A DNA stretch of 9,401 nt from Candidatus Galligastranaerophilus intestinigallinarum (GTDB lineage Bacteria > Cyanobacteriota > Vampirovibrionia > Gastranaerophilales > Gastranaerophilaceae), in the NCBI GenBank assembly GCA_018715855.1, contig DVKW01000180.1:1-9401 (forward strand), in the 5' to 3' direction. The notes under the pieces are model-generated. The model worked only from the letters and a program-made list of their open reading frames with translations. It ran no database searches and had not been told where the DNA came from. Position numbers and translations under genes: made by a program. Shown in pieces: positions 1 through 5,443 of this stretch (positions within the stretch are counted from its first letter, which is position 1; the number at the start of each line of letters is the position of its first letter).

Positions 1-8
1 TAAATTAA

Positions 9-22
9 ACAAAAGCTTTTGT
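9..22. repeat. 14-bp perfect palindrome upstream of the ribbon-helix-helix gene
   Basis: ACAAAAGCTTTTGT is identical to its reverse complement. Ribbon-helix-helix regulators commonly bind such inverted repeats, and a gene of that fold begins 90 bases downstream, so an autoregulatory operator is possible. AAGCTT cores are frequent in this AT-rich DNA, including inside genes, and this site may itself be the coding end of an upstream gene. The sequence shows the palindrome; its function is speculation. Confidence 0.25.
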
Positions 23-97
23 AATATTGCCGTATTGGTTAATATTCCCTCGGGCTATTGTCGGATAAGATTATAGCTTAATGGAGTTAGACTTTTT

Positions 98-103
98 AAG
101 GAG
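98..103 (+). promoter_or_regulatory. Ribosome binding site of the small ribbon-helix-helix gene
   Basis: AAGGAG sits 8 bases before the ATG at 112. It is one of the best Shine-Dalgarno matches in the window and the main reason for accepting this very short gene as real. Confidence 0.8.
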
Positions 104-111
104 TAAAAAGC

Positions 112-294
112 ATGGAATATGTAAATTTTTACGTTTCTTTGCCCATTTTGTCGTATTCAGAGCTTGAAAGTTCATCAAAAAAATTAAACATTACAAGGAA
201 TGAATTAATCAACCTTGCAATTTCGCTGTATCTAAGAAAAGACAAGCACTTTAGCCCCAAAAATAATGCCCGATTTTCGAACCCTTATAATTAA
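112..294 (+). CDS. Small ribbon-helix-helix (Arc/MetJ-type) DNA-binding protein
   Basis: This 60-residue protein has the layout of a minimal ribbon-helix-helix domain. A short strand (VNFYVSLP, residues 4-11) is followed by a helix (about 13-25), a turn at NIT and a second helix beginning TRNELINLAISLYLRK (28-43). In the family, two chains pair their N-terminal strands into a ribbon that enters the DNA major groove, so the product is probably a dimeric repressor or accessory DNA-binding factor. The C-terminal 17 residues are polar and probably flexible. The start is fixed by AAGGAG 8 bases upstream. Such a gene is unusual just before scaffold and capsid genes. It may regulate late transcription, bind DNA in the head, or be a passenger. 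The fold is inferred from pattern alone and the target is unknown. Confidence 0.6.
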   Translation: MEYVNFYVSLPILSYSELESSSKKLNITRNELINLAISLYLRKDKHFSPKNNARFSNPYN

Positions 295-308
295 AACTAT
301 GAGGGGTT
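280..308 (+). other. Imperfect hairpin across the stop codon of the regulator gene
   Basis: AACCCTTATA (280-289) can pair with TATGAGGGGTT (298-308), with one G bulged and one G-U pair, around an 8-base loop containing the end of the upstream gene. A short competing hairpin can form between GGTTT (305-309) and AAACC (314-318). No U tract follows, so it is not a standard intrinsic terminator. It could protect mRNA ends or moderate read-through into the scaffold gene, or it may be chance. Confidence 0.3.
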
Positions 309-339
309 TCAAAAAACCTTAAAAAGAAAGGAAAGGTAA

Positions 340-813
340 ATGGAAGAAAACAAAAACAAAAACGAAAACGAAAAGCTTTATTCCGAAAAAGATTTTGAAG
401 AATTCAAAAAAAAGCTTGAAGAAGAATTTCTTGAAAAAGAAAACCTGATGAAAGAAGAATTTCAAAAAGAAAGTCAAAAAGCCAACATGTCGGAGCTTGA
501 AGTTGCAAAAATGGAACTTGAGGAATTGAAGTCAAAGTATCAGGAAAAAGAAAACGAATGTTTGACCACAAAACAAAAAGAAGAAGTTTCTTCTATGTTA
601 AAAGAAGCAGGGCTTGAAAAAGACATATTAGAGCTTGTTTATGTTCCTTTGGATATGGAAAAAACAAAAGAAAAAATTGAAATTTTAAAAAGCTATATTG
701 AAAAAACAAAAAAAGAAATTTTCCAAAATTGTTCAAATGCACCATTGCCAAAAACATCTAAAAACAGTGAATATGATGCATTTATAGAAGGTTTTGATTC
801 AAACAAATTATAA
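340..813 (+). CDS. Phage scaffolding protein (DUF4355 / GP20-like)
   Basis: This 157-residue, highly charged protein sits directly before the major capsid gene, the usual place for a scaffold. Residues of about 10-75 are almost entirely Glu/Lys-rich heptad-like helix (for example FEEFKKKLEEEF), consistent with a long coiled coil. A mixed segment around 78-130 contains the KQKEEVSSMLKEAGL region typical of the family. The chain ends in YDAFIEGFDSNKL, resembling the short C-terminal coat-binding tail of DUF4355 scaffolds. In the family, the protein assembles inside the procapsid, directs coat assembly and leaves before or during DNA packaging. No protease domain is fused, and none is seen nearby. 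AAAGGAAAGG at 327-336 precedes the ATG. The assignment rests on composition, C-terminus and position. Confidence 0.8.
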   Translation: MEENKNKNENEKLYSEKDFEEFKKKLEEEFLEKENLMKEEFQKESQKANMSELEVAKMELEELKSKYQEKENECLTTKQKEEVSSMLKEAGLEKDILELVYVPLDMEKTKEKIEILKSYIEKTKKEIFQNCSNAPLPKTSKNSEYDAFIEGFDSNKL

Positions 814-825
814 GGAAGGAAAGGA
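812..825 (+). promoter_or_regulatory. Tandem Shine-Dalgarno cluster before the capsid gene
   Basis: AAGGAAGGAAAGGA contains three overlapping AGGA-type ribosome binding sequences, the nearest ending 6 bases before the ATG at 832. The repetition is unusual in the window and fits the need for very high translation of the most abundant virion protein. Confidence 0.6.
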
Positions 826-831
826 AAAAAT

Positions 832-1650
832 ATGACCGCAAATTTAGCATTAAAGTATTCATCTAAAGTTGATGAAAGATTTAAACTCGGTTCGCTTACA
901 AATTCAATTATCAATTTTGACTATGATTGGACGGGCGTTGACACCGTAAAAATTTATTCAATTGAAACAAGCGAACTTTCCGATTATGTTAAATCGGGCA
1001 CACAAAGATACGGCACACCGGATGAATTATCCGATAGCGTACAATCTTTAACATTAACTCAAGATAAAGCTTTCACATTTACAATTGATAAAGCTTATGA
1101 ACTTGGGCAAGAGGGCGTAAAATCTGCAGGGGCAGCTTTAAGACGTCAATTAGACGAAGTTGTAATTCCTGAAATTGATATTTACCGTATTTCAAAATTA
1201 ATTGAAGGTGCAAAAACCACAACAACAGCTGCTACAACAAAATCAAATGCTTATGAACAATTTTTATCTGCAATGGAAACATTATCAGATAACAAAGTTC
1301 CTATTGTAGGCAGAATTGCGCTTGTAACACCTTCTTTTTATAAATTTTTAAAATTGGATGAAACATTTATCAAAAATTCAGACCTTGGCCAGCAAATTGT
1401 TTTAAACGGCCAAGTAGGCAAAATTGATGGTGTTCCTGTTATTGTAGCGCCAACAAGCTATTTTACGGAAAACGTTAATTTTGTTGTTACTCACCCATCA
1501 GCACTTTGTGCGCCCGTTAAATTAAACGAATACAAAATTCACACAAACCCACCGGGAGTTTCAGGGTCGCTTGTTGAAGGAAGAATAATTCACGACGCAT
1601 TTGTTTTAAGCAACAAAGCAGCCGCAATTTATGTACATAAAATTGCTTAG
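832..1650 (+). CDS. Major capsid protein, HK97 fold
   Basis: The 272-residue coat protein forms the icosahedral shell. It starts without a cleavable leader region (MTANLALKYSSKVDERF), as in coat proteins that rely on a separate scaffold. The central and C-terminal parts show the pattern of HK97-fold coats from Bacillota phages. IVGRIALVTPSFYKFLK (158-174) looks like a P-domain or A-domain strand and helix. GKIDGVPVIVAP (196-207) is the characteristic turn and strand seen in many such coats. GRIIHDAFVLSNKAAAIYVH (250-269) is the closing strand pair. A Thr-rich loop lies at 129-136. The gene follows the scaffold by 18 bases, has a strong tandem ribosome binding site and ends in TAG. It is somewhat shorter than many coat proteins of this type, but no motif seems missing. 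The exact coat subfamily cannot be fixed by eye. Confidence 0.88.
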   Translation: MTANLALKYSSKVDERFKLGSLTNSIINFDYDWTGVDTVKIYSIETSELSDYVKSGTQRYGTPDELSDSVQSLTLTQDKAFTFTIDKAYELGQEGVKSAGAALRRQLDEVVIPEIDIYRISKLIEGAKTTTTAATTKSNAYEQFLSAMETLSDNKVPIVGRIALVTPSFYKFLKLDETFIKNSDLGQQIVLNGQVGKIDGVPVIVAPTSYFTENVNFVVTHPSALCAPVKLNEYKIHTNPPGVSGSLVEGRIIHDAFVLSNKAAAIYVHKIA

Positions 1651-1692
1651 AAATAACTAAAAGTCTGTTACCGAAGAATAAAGGAATTGAAT

Positions 1693-2007
1693 ATGCAAAA
1701 CGAACAAATAATAGAAGCGGTTTTAAAAATGAACAACAAGGAAGAAAACGAAATTATAAAGCTTAAAATAGAAGCTTTGATTAATGAAATTCTTTCTTAT
1801 CTGAACAGAAACAAAATTGAAGATTATATGTTTGCTTCGGTTGTTTCCGTTATATCAGACTGCTTAAAACTTGATATTGCAAATGGTGCAAAAATTCAAT
1901 CCTACAGTGAGGGCGATATTTCCGTTTCTTTTTCAAATGTATCGCCCTTCTTCGGCAGGCTTGATTCATTCAAAGTTATAAAGGGGGTGGAAGATGTTCA
2001 AAAATGA
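1693..2007 (+). CDS. Head-tail connector, gp6-like adaptor (YqbG-type)
   Basis: The product is a 104-residue, mostly helical protein in the position of the adaptor ring that docks under the portal. Helices are likely at about 1-37 and 43-60. The C-terminus carries the recurrent connector signature SYSEGDISVSF (about 71-81), followed by FFGRLDSFKVIKGV, which resembles the FLGRL-type ending of gp6/YqbG-like proteins. I chose the ATG at 1693 because AAGGA (1681-1685) lies 7 bases upstream. An in-frame TTG at 1687 would be only 1 base from that site. The gene ends in TGA and overlaps the next gene by 14 bases, implying translational coupling. The family call rests on the C-terminal signature and gene order. 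Confidence 0.7.
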   Translation: MQNEQIIEAVLKMNNKEENEIIKLKIEALINEILSYLNRNKIEDYMFASVVSVISDCLKLDIANGAKIQSYSEGDISVSFSNVSPFFGRLDSFKVIKGVEDVQK

Positions 2008-2341
2008 CCTTTTAACCGTTAAAAGAGAAATTTATGAAATTCAAGACAATTTAGCAGTTAAAAATTTTGAAACAATTTATGAAAATATCCCCTGCCATCT
2101 ATCTGTAAATTTGAACAACACCTCAAAATTTCAAAATGTTTCTTTTCTTAATTCCGAATTTATGATTTACCTTAGTTTTGATGAAAATATTCAGATTAAA
2201 GAAAATGACCAATTGAAAGTAAAAACATCTAAAAATGAAAACTACACACTCTATGCAGGTGCAATAAAAATTTATAATTTTTCAATTCAAATTAAATGCA
2301 GACAAGAAAAAATTATAGAAAGTGATTTTAATGTTAATTAA
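1994..2341 (+). CDS. xkdH: Head closure protein (XkdH/YqbH-like)
   Basis: This 115-residue protein is predicted to be mostly beta, as expected for the ring that closes the connector and receives the tail. The N-terminal part (LTVKREIYEIQDN, about 7-19) and the alternating strands that follow (IPCHLSVNL near 31; EFMIYLSFDENIQIKENDQLKV near 54-75; NYTLYAGAIKIYNFSIQIKCRQ near 82-103) follow the XkdH/YqbH head completion pattern. AAGGGGGTGG (1981-1990) precedes the ATG, inside the end of the upstream gene. The stop overlaps the start of the next gene by 11 bases. In PBSX-type clusters a gp10-like protein (XkdI) normally follows, but none is found here. Family membership is inferred from secondary-structure pattern and order. 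Confidence 0.62.
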   Translation: MFKNDLLTVKREIYEIQDNLAVKNFETIYENIPCHLSVNLNNTSKFQNVSFLNSEFMIYLSFDENIQIKENDQLKVKTSKNENYTLYAGAIKIYNFSIQIKCRQEKIIESDFNVN

Positions 2342-2768
2342 TGAAATTAAAAATTCAATTAAAAATGCCATCGTTAAAGTTGATAACAGCATTATTTTTC
2401 ATTTTGACGAAATTAAACATACAAAATTTCCTTTTATTTTTGTTGGCTTGAAAGATTTTAAAATTCAAGCACAAGACAACTTAAACAAAAGGTTTTGCAA
2501 GCTTGTTTTTGAATTGTGCGGAATGAAAAGCAATGAAAACAAACCGGATGAACTTTTTGAACTTCAGGAAGTTTTATCAAAATCGCTTTTGCCTGTTATC
2601 GAATTTAAAAACAAAAAAATAGCAACAGATAATGTATTTTTTATGGTAAGCCATAAAATGCTTATTATGAATTTTGAACTGAATTTTTATATAAACGAAG
2701 AAAACAAAGAATATGAACTTATGCAAGAACTTGATTTTAGTATAAAGGAGAACAAAAATGCCCGATAA
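2331..2768 (+). CDS. xkdJ: Tail terminator (XkdJ / DUF6838-like)
   Basis: The 145-residue product fits tail terminator proteins, which cap the end of the tail tube and join it to the head. It begins with a helix (INEIKNSIKNAI), then a strand with an FPFIFVGLKDFKIQ motif resembling the family's 'PCFFV' segment, a region of about 55-85 with DELFELQEVLSKSL helix, and a final strand (IMNFELNFYINEE) matching the closing strand of this fold. I chose ATG 2331; the in-frame GTG at 2322 has less room for a ribosome binding site, and AAAG at 2318-2321 suits 2331 better. Initiation is probably coupled to the upstream gene, whose stop lies 11 bases inside. The end overlaps the sheath gene by 11 bases. 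Confidence is moderate because the sequence is divergent. Confidence 0.6.
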   Translation: MLINEIKNSIKNAIVKVDNSIIFHFDEIKHTKFPFIFVGLKDFKIQAQDNLNKRFCKLVFELCGMKSNENKPDELFELQEVLSKSLLPVIEFKNKKIATDNVFFMVSHKMLIMNFELNFYINEENKEYELMQELDFSIKENKNAR

Positions 2769-3843
2769 ACAACCAAGTTTTACCGTAACCTTTAAAGAGC
2801 TTGCCATATCAGCAATTAAAAGACAGGCAAGGGGAGAGGTTATTTTGGTTTTAGATTCAGAAACAGACCAAACGTCATATCAGGGTTTAAACGAAGTTTC
2901 AACAGATGATTTTACCCCCGAAAATTATCTGACTCTTGAGCTTTGCTTTATGGGAAACCCCAAAAAAGTTACCGTATTAAAAAAAGAAGAAGAAATTTTG
3001 AACTTAACAAACAAACTCGATAAGTACAATAACTACATTCTTATCTATCCGGATGCAATTGAAAGCGAAGCTGTTGCAATAAAAAATTATATTAATTCAA
3101 AACGAGAAAAAAATAATTATTCCATTGCAATTTTTGCAAATATGGAAGGAATGGATTCAAACTATATCATTAATTTTAAATCTGATGATATAAAAATTTC
3201 AAATAACAATGAAACAAAAACAATCACCGCCTCTCAATATACGGCAAGAATAGCTGGTGTATTGGCAGGGCTAAATAACAGCAGATCGTTAACTTATTTT
3301 GAATTAAATGAAATTGTTGATGCCAATGTTTCTATTGATGCGGATGAAGCAGTTAAAGAAGGCAATTTGGTTGTCATATATCAAGATGGCAGCTTTAAAT
3401 TCGGCCGCGGGGTCAATTCGCTTGTAACTTTAACGGACGGCGTAACGGAAGCATTCCAAAAAATAAGAGTTGTAAACATCATGGATATGATTGCAGGCGA
3501 TATAGTTTCAACATTTAGACAAAGTTATGTCGGCAAATATATTAATAACTACGCAAACAAAAAACGCTTCATTGGTGCCGTTAATACATATTTAAAAAGC
3601 CTTGCAAATGAAGGCCTTTTAGATGAAGCAAATGATAATGAAGTTTATTTAAGCTACGAAAAAATAAAGGCTTATATAGAAGCCAAAGGTGTTAATACCG
3701 AAAATATGAGCTATCAGGATATTGTTCAATACAACACGGGCTCTTATGTAATGTTAGACGGCGTTTGTTCGCCGACAGATTGTATGGAAGATTTAAACCT
3801 TGGTTTTTATCTTTTTCAAGGGTTAGAAAGTGAGGAAATATAA
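2758..3843 (+). CDS. xkdK: Contractile tail sheath protein (XkdK-like)
   Basis: This 361-residue protein polymerises around the tail tube and shortens on infection. The N-terminal part (residues 1-35) has the LAISAIKRQARGEVILVLD strand that interlocks neighbouring subunits. TASQYTARIAGVLAGLN (157-173), continuing through SRSLTYFELNEIVDA (175-189), is the conserved core motif of phage sheaths. GRGVNSLVTL (217-226) follows. The C-terminal domain has FRQSYVGKYINNYANKKRFIGAVNTYL (253-279) and ends GSYVMLDGVCSPTDCMEDLNLGFYLF, the strand exchanged between subunits. It is compact, without an outer decoration domain, and near the size of minimal sheaths of R-type bacteriocins rather than the longer Bacillus ones. 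AAAGGAG at 2744-2750 drives the ATG. This is among the firmest calls in the window and shows that the tail is contractile. Confidence 0.93.
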   Translation: MPDKQPSFTVTFKELAISAIKRQARGEVILVLDSETDQTSYQGLNEVSTDDFTPENYLTLELCFMGNPKKVTVLKKEEEILNLTNKLDKYNNYILIYPDAIESEAVAIKNYINSKREKNNYSIAIFANMEGMDSNYIINFKSDDIKISNNNETKTITASQYTARIAGVLAGLNNSRSLTYFELNEIVDANVSIDADEAVKEGNLVVIYQDGSFKFGRGVNSLVTLTDGVTEAFQKIRVVNIMDMIAGDIVSTFRQSYVGKYINNYANKKRFIGAVNTYLKSLANEGLLDEANDNEVYLSYEKIKAYIEAKGVNTENMSYQDIVQYNTGSYVMLDGVCSPTDCMEDLNLGFYLFQGLESEEI

Positions 3844-3845
3844 AT

Positions 3846-4274
3846 ATGACAACCGTTGAAGCAGCACTTAGAGGCACATACGGCAGAGTATGGCTTGATG
3901 GCGAAGAAATCGGCATTTTGAAATATATAAATTTAAGAGTAATTCCGACTTATGAAGATGTTATTGTGGGCTTTACCGTTGACAGGCAAGCAGTTTCGGT
4001 TCAATATACGGGCGAATTAGCCTTTGAAGCAGTTAATTCCATATCAACTGAACTTTGCAGCAAATATCTTAAAAACACAAATGCAAGGTTTACAATTGAA
4101 TGCAACTTGGCAGACCCTGCTGCAAACGGAAAAGAAGAAGGTTACACAATAAACGGTGTTACATTTGATGAATTCCTGCTTGCAAACTGGCAAAAAGGAA
4201 CATTAATCGAAAAAACCTTTAAATTCAGAGCATCGGATATTATTGTTGTTGATTTAATTAGTGAGAATGATTAA
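3846..4274 (+). CDS. xkdM: Tail tube protein (XkdM / DUF2001-like)
   Basis: The 142-residue inner tube subunit forms stacked hexameric rings through which DNA passes. The start TTVEAALRGTYGRVWLDGEEIGILK (2-26) is the family hallmark: a short N-terminal arm, then the first strand with a GRVW.DGE pattern. Further strands, YTGELAFEAVNS and ARFTIECNLADP, lead to a C-terminal IEKTFKFRASDIIVVD segment that closes the barrel. Length is typical of XkdM. It starts two bases after the sheath stop with GAGG at 3832-3835, and the chaperone gene starts two bases after its stop. The sheath-tube pair order is the usual one in contractile phages. Confidence 0.92.
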   Translation: MTTVEAALRGTYGRVWLDGEEIGILKYINLRVIPTYEDVIVGFTVDRQAVSVQYTGELAFEAVNSISTELCSKYLKNTNARFTIECNLADPAANGKEEGYTINGVTFDEFLLANWQKGTLIEKTFKFRASDIIVVDLISEND

Positions 4275-4276
4275 AA

Positions 4277-4678
4277 ATGAAAAATGTTGAAAATTTATTA
4301 AATCAAATTGAAGCTAATTATCTTAGCAAAAACAAAAAAGAAAAATTTTCACTTGAAATAAAAAATGAAATTTTCGAAGTTGAGGGGCTTACAAGAAGCG
4401 AAAAACTCGATTTGATGTTTTCACTGAAAACAAGTGAAAAAGGCAACTTTGGCGAAATTTACGAATGGATGAAGCCTGTTATATACAAATCTTTAAAACT
4501 AAAAGATGTTGCACTGAAAGCAAAAGAAAACGGCTATATTAAAACCTATTTGGAAGTTATAGAAATGCTTTTTGAGCCTGAGGATATTCTGAAGATAATG
4601 GAATTTATTATAGAAAAGAACAACTTAAATCCAAAGGCTGTTTTTCAGGAGGAAGTTGAATTTCAAAAAAAGCATTAA
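4277..4678 (+). CDS. xkdN: Tail assembly chaperone, zero-frame product (XkdN-like)
   Basis: The 133-residue product is the short form of the tail assembly chaperone, analogous to lambda G or P2 E. It would coat the tape measure protein and recruit tube subunits. The N-terminal part has the XkdN pattern: FSLEIKNEIFEVEGLTRSEKLDLMF (about 24-48), a beta hairpin with an EVEGLTR.EK motif, then helices around 55-85 and the EVIEMLFEPEDILKIMEFII segment (about 93-112). It ends EFQKKH directly after a slippery A AAA AAG. The ribosome binding site before 4277 is weak, so initiation probably depends on ribosomes finishing the tube gene. A -1 shift at 4666-4672 replaces the last residue with a 48-residue extension, giving a 180-residue long form (listed separately). 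Confidence 0.85.
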   Translation: MKNVENLLNQIEANYLSKNKKEKFSLEIKNEIFEVEGLTRSEKLDLMFSLKTSEKGNFGEIYEWMKPVIYKSLKLKDVALKAKENGYIKTYLEVIEMLFEPEDILKIMEFIIEKNNLNPKAVFQEEVEFQKKH

Positions 4679-4746
4679 AAAAGGATTTTGAACTCGGGCT
4701 TTGTGCCTGTTACTTAAAATTTGGCATTTTGCCCGAAAAAATCCTT
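4647..4746 (+). promoter_or_regulatory. Programmed -1 frameshift cassette in the chaperone gene
   Basis: Three elements are visible. An internal Shine-Dalgarno AGGAGG (4647-4652) lies 13 bases upstream of a slippery heptamer A AAA AAG (4666-4672), read as AAA AAG in the zero frame. After an 8-base spacer comes a long imperfect hairpin (4681-4746). Its stems are AAGGATTTT (4681-4689) with AAAATCCTT (4738-4746), CGGGC (4695-4699) with GCCCG (4731-4735), and TGCC (4704-4707) with GGCA (4723-4726). The zero-frame TAA is at 4676-4678. The -1 frame is closed upstream by TGA at 4657-4659, so a shift can only occur within 4660-4678, exactly where the heptamer lies. The layout mirrors E. coli dnaX. 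Efficiency cannot be judged from sequence. Confidence 0.85.
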
Positions 4747-4818
4747 AATTTAAGCCAAGTTGAAAAAATTTTTCTATACGTAAATTATTTGAAAAATATA
4801 GAGGATATAAATTGTTAA
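4672..4818 (+). CDS. -1 frame extension of the tail chaperone (GT/E'-type)
   Basis: No start codon opens this frame, but it encodes 48 codons from GCA at 4672 to TAA at 4816-4818. They begin ALKKDFELGLCACYLKFG and continue through ILPEKILNLSQVEKIFLYVNYL, a sequence that looks like folded helical protein rather than noise. Joined to the 132 zero-frame residues before the slip, it gives a 180-residue fusion. In lambda GT, P2 E+E' and similar systems, the T part is made at low level and links the chaperone to tube subunits or the tape measure. Its end overlaps the start of the tape-measure-slot gene by 7 bases, leaving no untranslated gap. A less likely alternative is independent initiation at a rare ATT codon (4660-4662), 7 bases after AGGAGG. 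Confidence 0.82.
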   Translation, partial: ALKKDFELGLCACYLKFGILPEKILNLSQVEKIFLYVNYLKNIEDINC

Positions 4819-5426
4819 TCGATATTTATAACAAAATAAATAAATTTTTTGAGCTTGTTAAACCATATAAAAAAATTGAAGAAAGCTTGAAAAAAGAAGG
4901 CAATGATGGGGAATTATTCCCCATCAAAAAGCCAAATGAAAGCAAAATTGAAGGTGAATATACAGCATTAAACAAAAATTTGCACAATTTGAAAGAAGAA
5001 ACTGCTTACAGAAAAATAACCGGTGAAGAAAAAAGAAAAAATAATGAACAAAAAAATGAAAAAATTAATGAAAATAAACCGCAACAAGTAAGCATTTTAA
5101 ACAATTTTGCAGAAAATATAAAAAATTTTTATACGGCAAGAAACGAATTTTTTAATTTTGAAAACACAAATAAAGCGGCTTTTTCTTATATTCCGCCAAA
5201 TATAACAAACAACAATATTCAAAATTTTTCCAATGAATTTAACAGTCAAAATACAACAAGCAAAGTTGCAATCAATGAATTTAAAACCGTTCAAAAAGAA
5301 ATAAATTCAAATGCAACGATTTTTGAAGAAAAAAACAAAATATTCAATATGGAAGAATTTGGCAAATTGCTTGCGGAGGCTTTGAAAAATGCAGCCAAGA
5401 ACAAAACAATTGCAGGAAAATATTAA
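4812..5426 (+). CDS. Short protein in the tape-measure slot (possible mini tape measure)
   Basis: This 204-residue, Lys/Asn/Glu-rich protein occupies the position between the chaperone and XkdP where contractile phages encode the tail tape measure. It starts at TTG 4812, with GAGG (4801-4804) 7 bases upstream; the next in-frame Met is near residue 180, so no alternative start is reasonable. Segments are an amphipathic helix IDIYNKINKFFELVKPYKK (3-21), a charged helical middle (about 50-100), an Asn-rich low-complexity stretch (about 125-160) and a C-terminal helix FGKLLAEALKNAAKNK (about 183-198). No membrane segment, peptidase or lytic domain is visible. Known PBSX-type tape measures are far longer, usually more than 600 residues. 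It is either a genuinely tiny ruler, the remnant of a longer gene, or an unrelated protein with the true ruler elsewhere. I do not recognise its family. Confidence 0.65.
   Translation: MLIDIYNKINKFFELVKPYKKIEESLKKEGNDGELFPIKKPNESKIEGEYTALNKNLHNLKEETAYRKITGEEKRKNNEQKNEKINENKPQQVSILNNFAENIKNFYTARNEFFNFENTNKAAFSYIPPNITNNNIQNFSNEFNSQNTTSKVAINEFKTVQKEINSNATIFEEKNKIFNMEEFGKLLAEALKNAAKNKTIAGKY
4904..4926 (+). repeat. Perfect inverted repeat inside the tape-measure-slot gene
   Basis: TGATGGGGAAT and ATTCCCCATCA are exact reverse complements separated by one central T, giving 11-bp arms. In RNA this would be a 10-bp stem with a 3-base loop. Four consecutive G-C pairs stand out in AT-rich DNA. It lies about 90 bases into the gene and encodes NDGELFPIK. 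No U tract follows on either strand, so it is not a usual terminator. It might be an operator-like site, a translational pause or chance. Confidence 0.6.
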
Positions 5427-5443
5427 ATTTAAGGAATTAAAAA

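Larger units (their letters stand above)
1..111. other. Leader region without a supportable gene
   Basis: No gene can be supported here. One + strand frame is open from base 2 to a TAG at 74-76, and another has TAA at 1-3. Either could be the 3' end of an upstream head gene such as a portal, but the stretch is too short to judge. A perfect 14-bp palindrome, ACAAAAGCTTTTGT, lies at 9-22. No convincing -35/-10 pair with 16-18 bp spacing is visible. The last bases carry the ribosome binding site of the next gene. Confidence 0.5.

Noticed and set aside
2..76. Open frame that could be the 3' end of an upstream gene
   Set aside because: Twenty-four codons without a stop are not significant in a window edge, and the residues match no head protein end that I recognise.
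43..76. Possible promoter around TAAGAT / TTATAG before the regulator gene
   Set aside because: No -35 hexamer resembling TTGACA lies 16-18 bases upstream of either candidate -10.
693..914. Reverse-strand open frame over the scaffold and capsid gene ends
   Set aside because: It crosses two well supported forward genes, has no ribosome binding site and looks like the hydrophobic antisense of Lys/Glu-rich coding DNA. The same holds for the other reverse frames in the window.
1386..1412. TTGGCC ... GGCCAA inverted repeat in the capsid gene
   Set aside because: Only six pairs with a 15-base loop, explained by coding sequence for a conserved protein segment.
2005..2007. Possible alternative genetic code (TGA read as an amino acid)
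   Set aside because: TGA ends the connector gene at a sensible place next to a coupled start. All named families reach normal lengths under the standard code.
3593..3620. Terminator-like AAAAGCCTT ... AAGGCCTTTT inside the sheath gene
   Set aside because: The stem is short with a bulged C and a brief T run, and it lies in the middle of a highly expressed essential gene, so it is probably coincidence.
4660..4662. Independent ATT start for the -1 extension after AGGAGG
   Set aside because: ATT initiation is very rare, whereas the slippery heptamer, downstream hairpin and known tail chaperone precedent support frameshifting. It remains a minor alternative.
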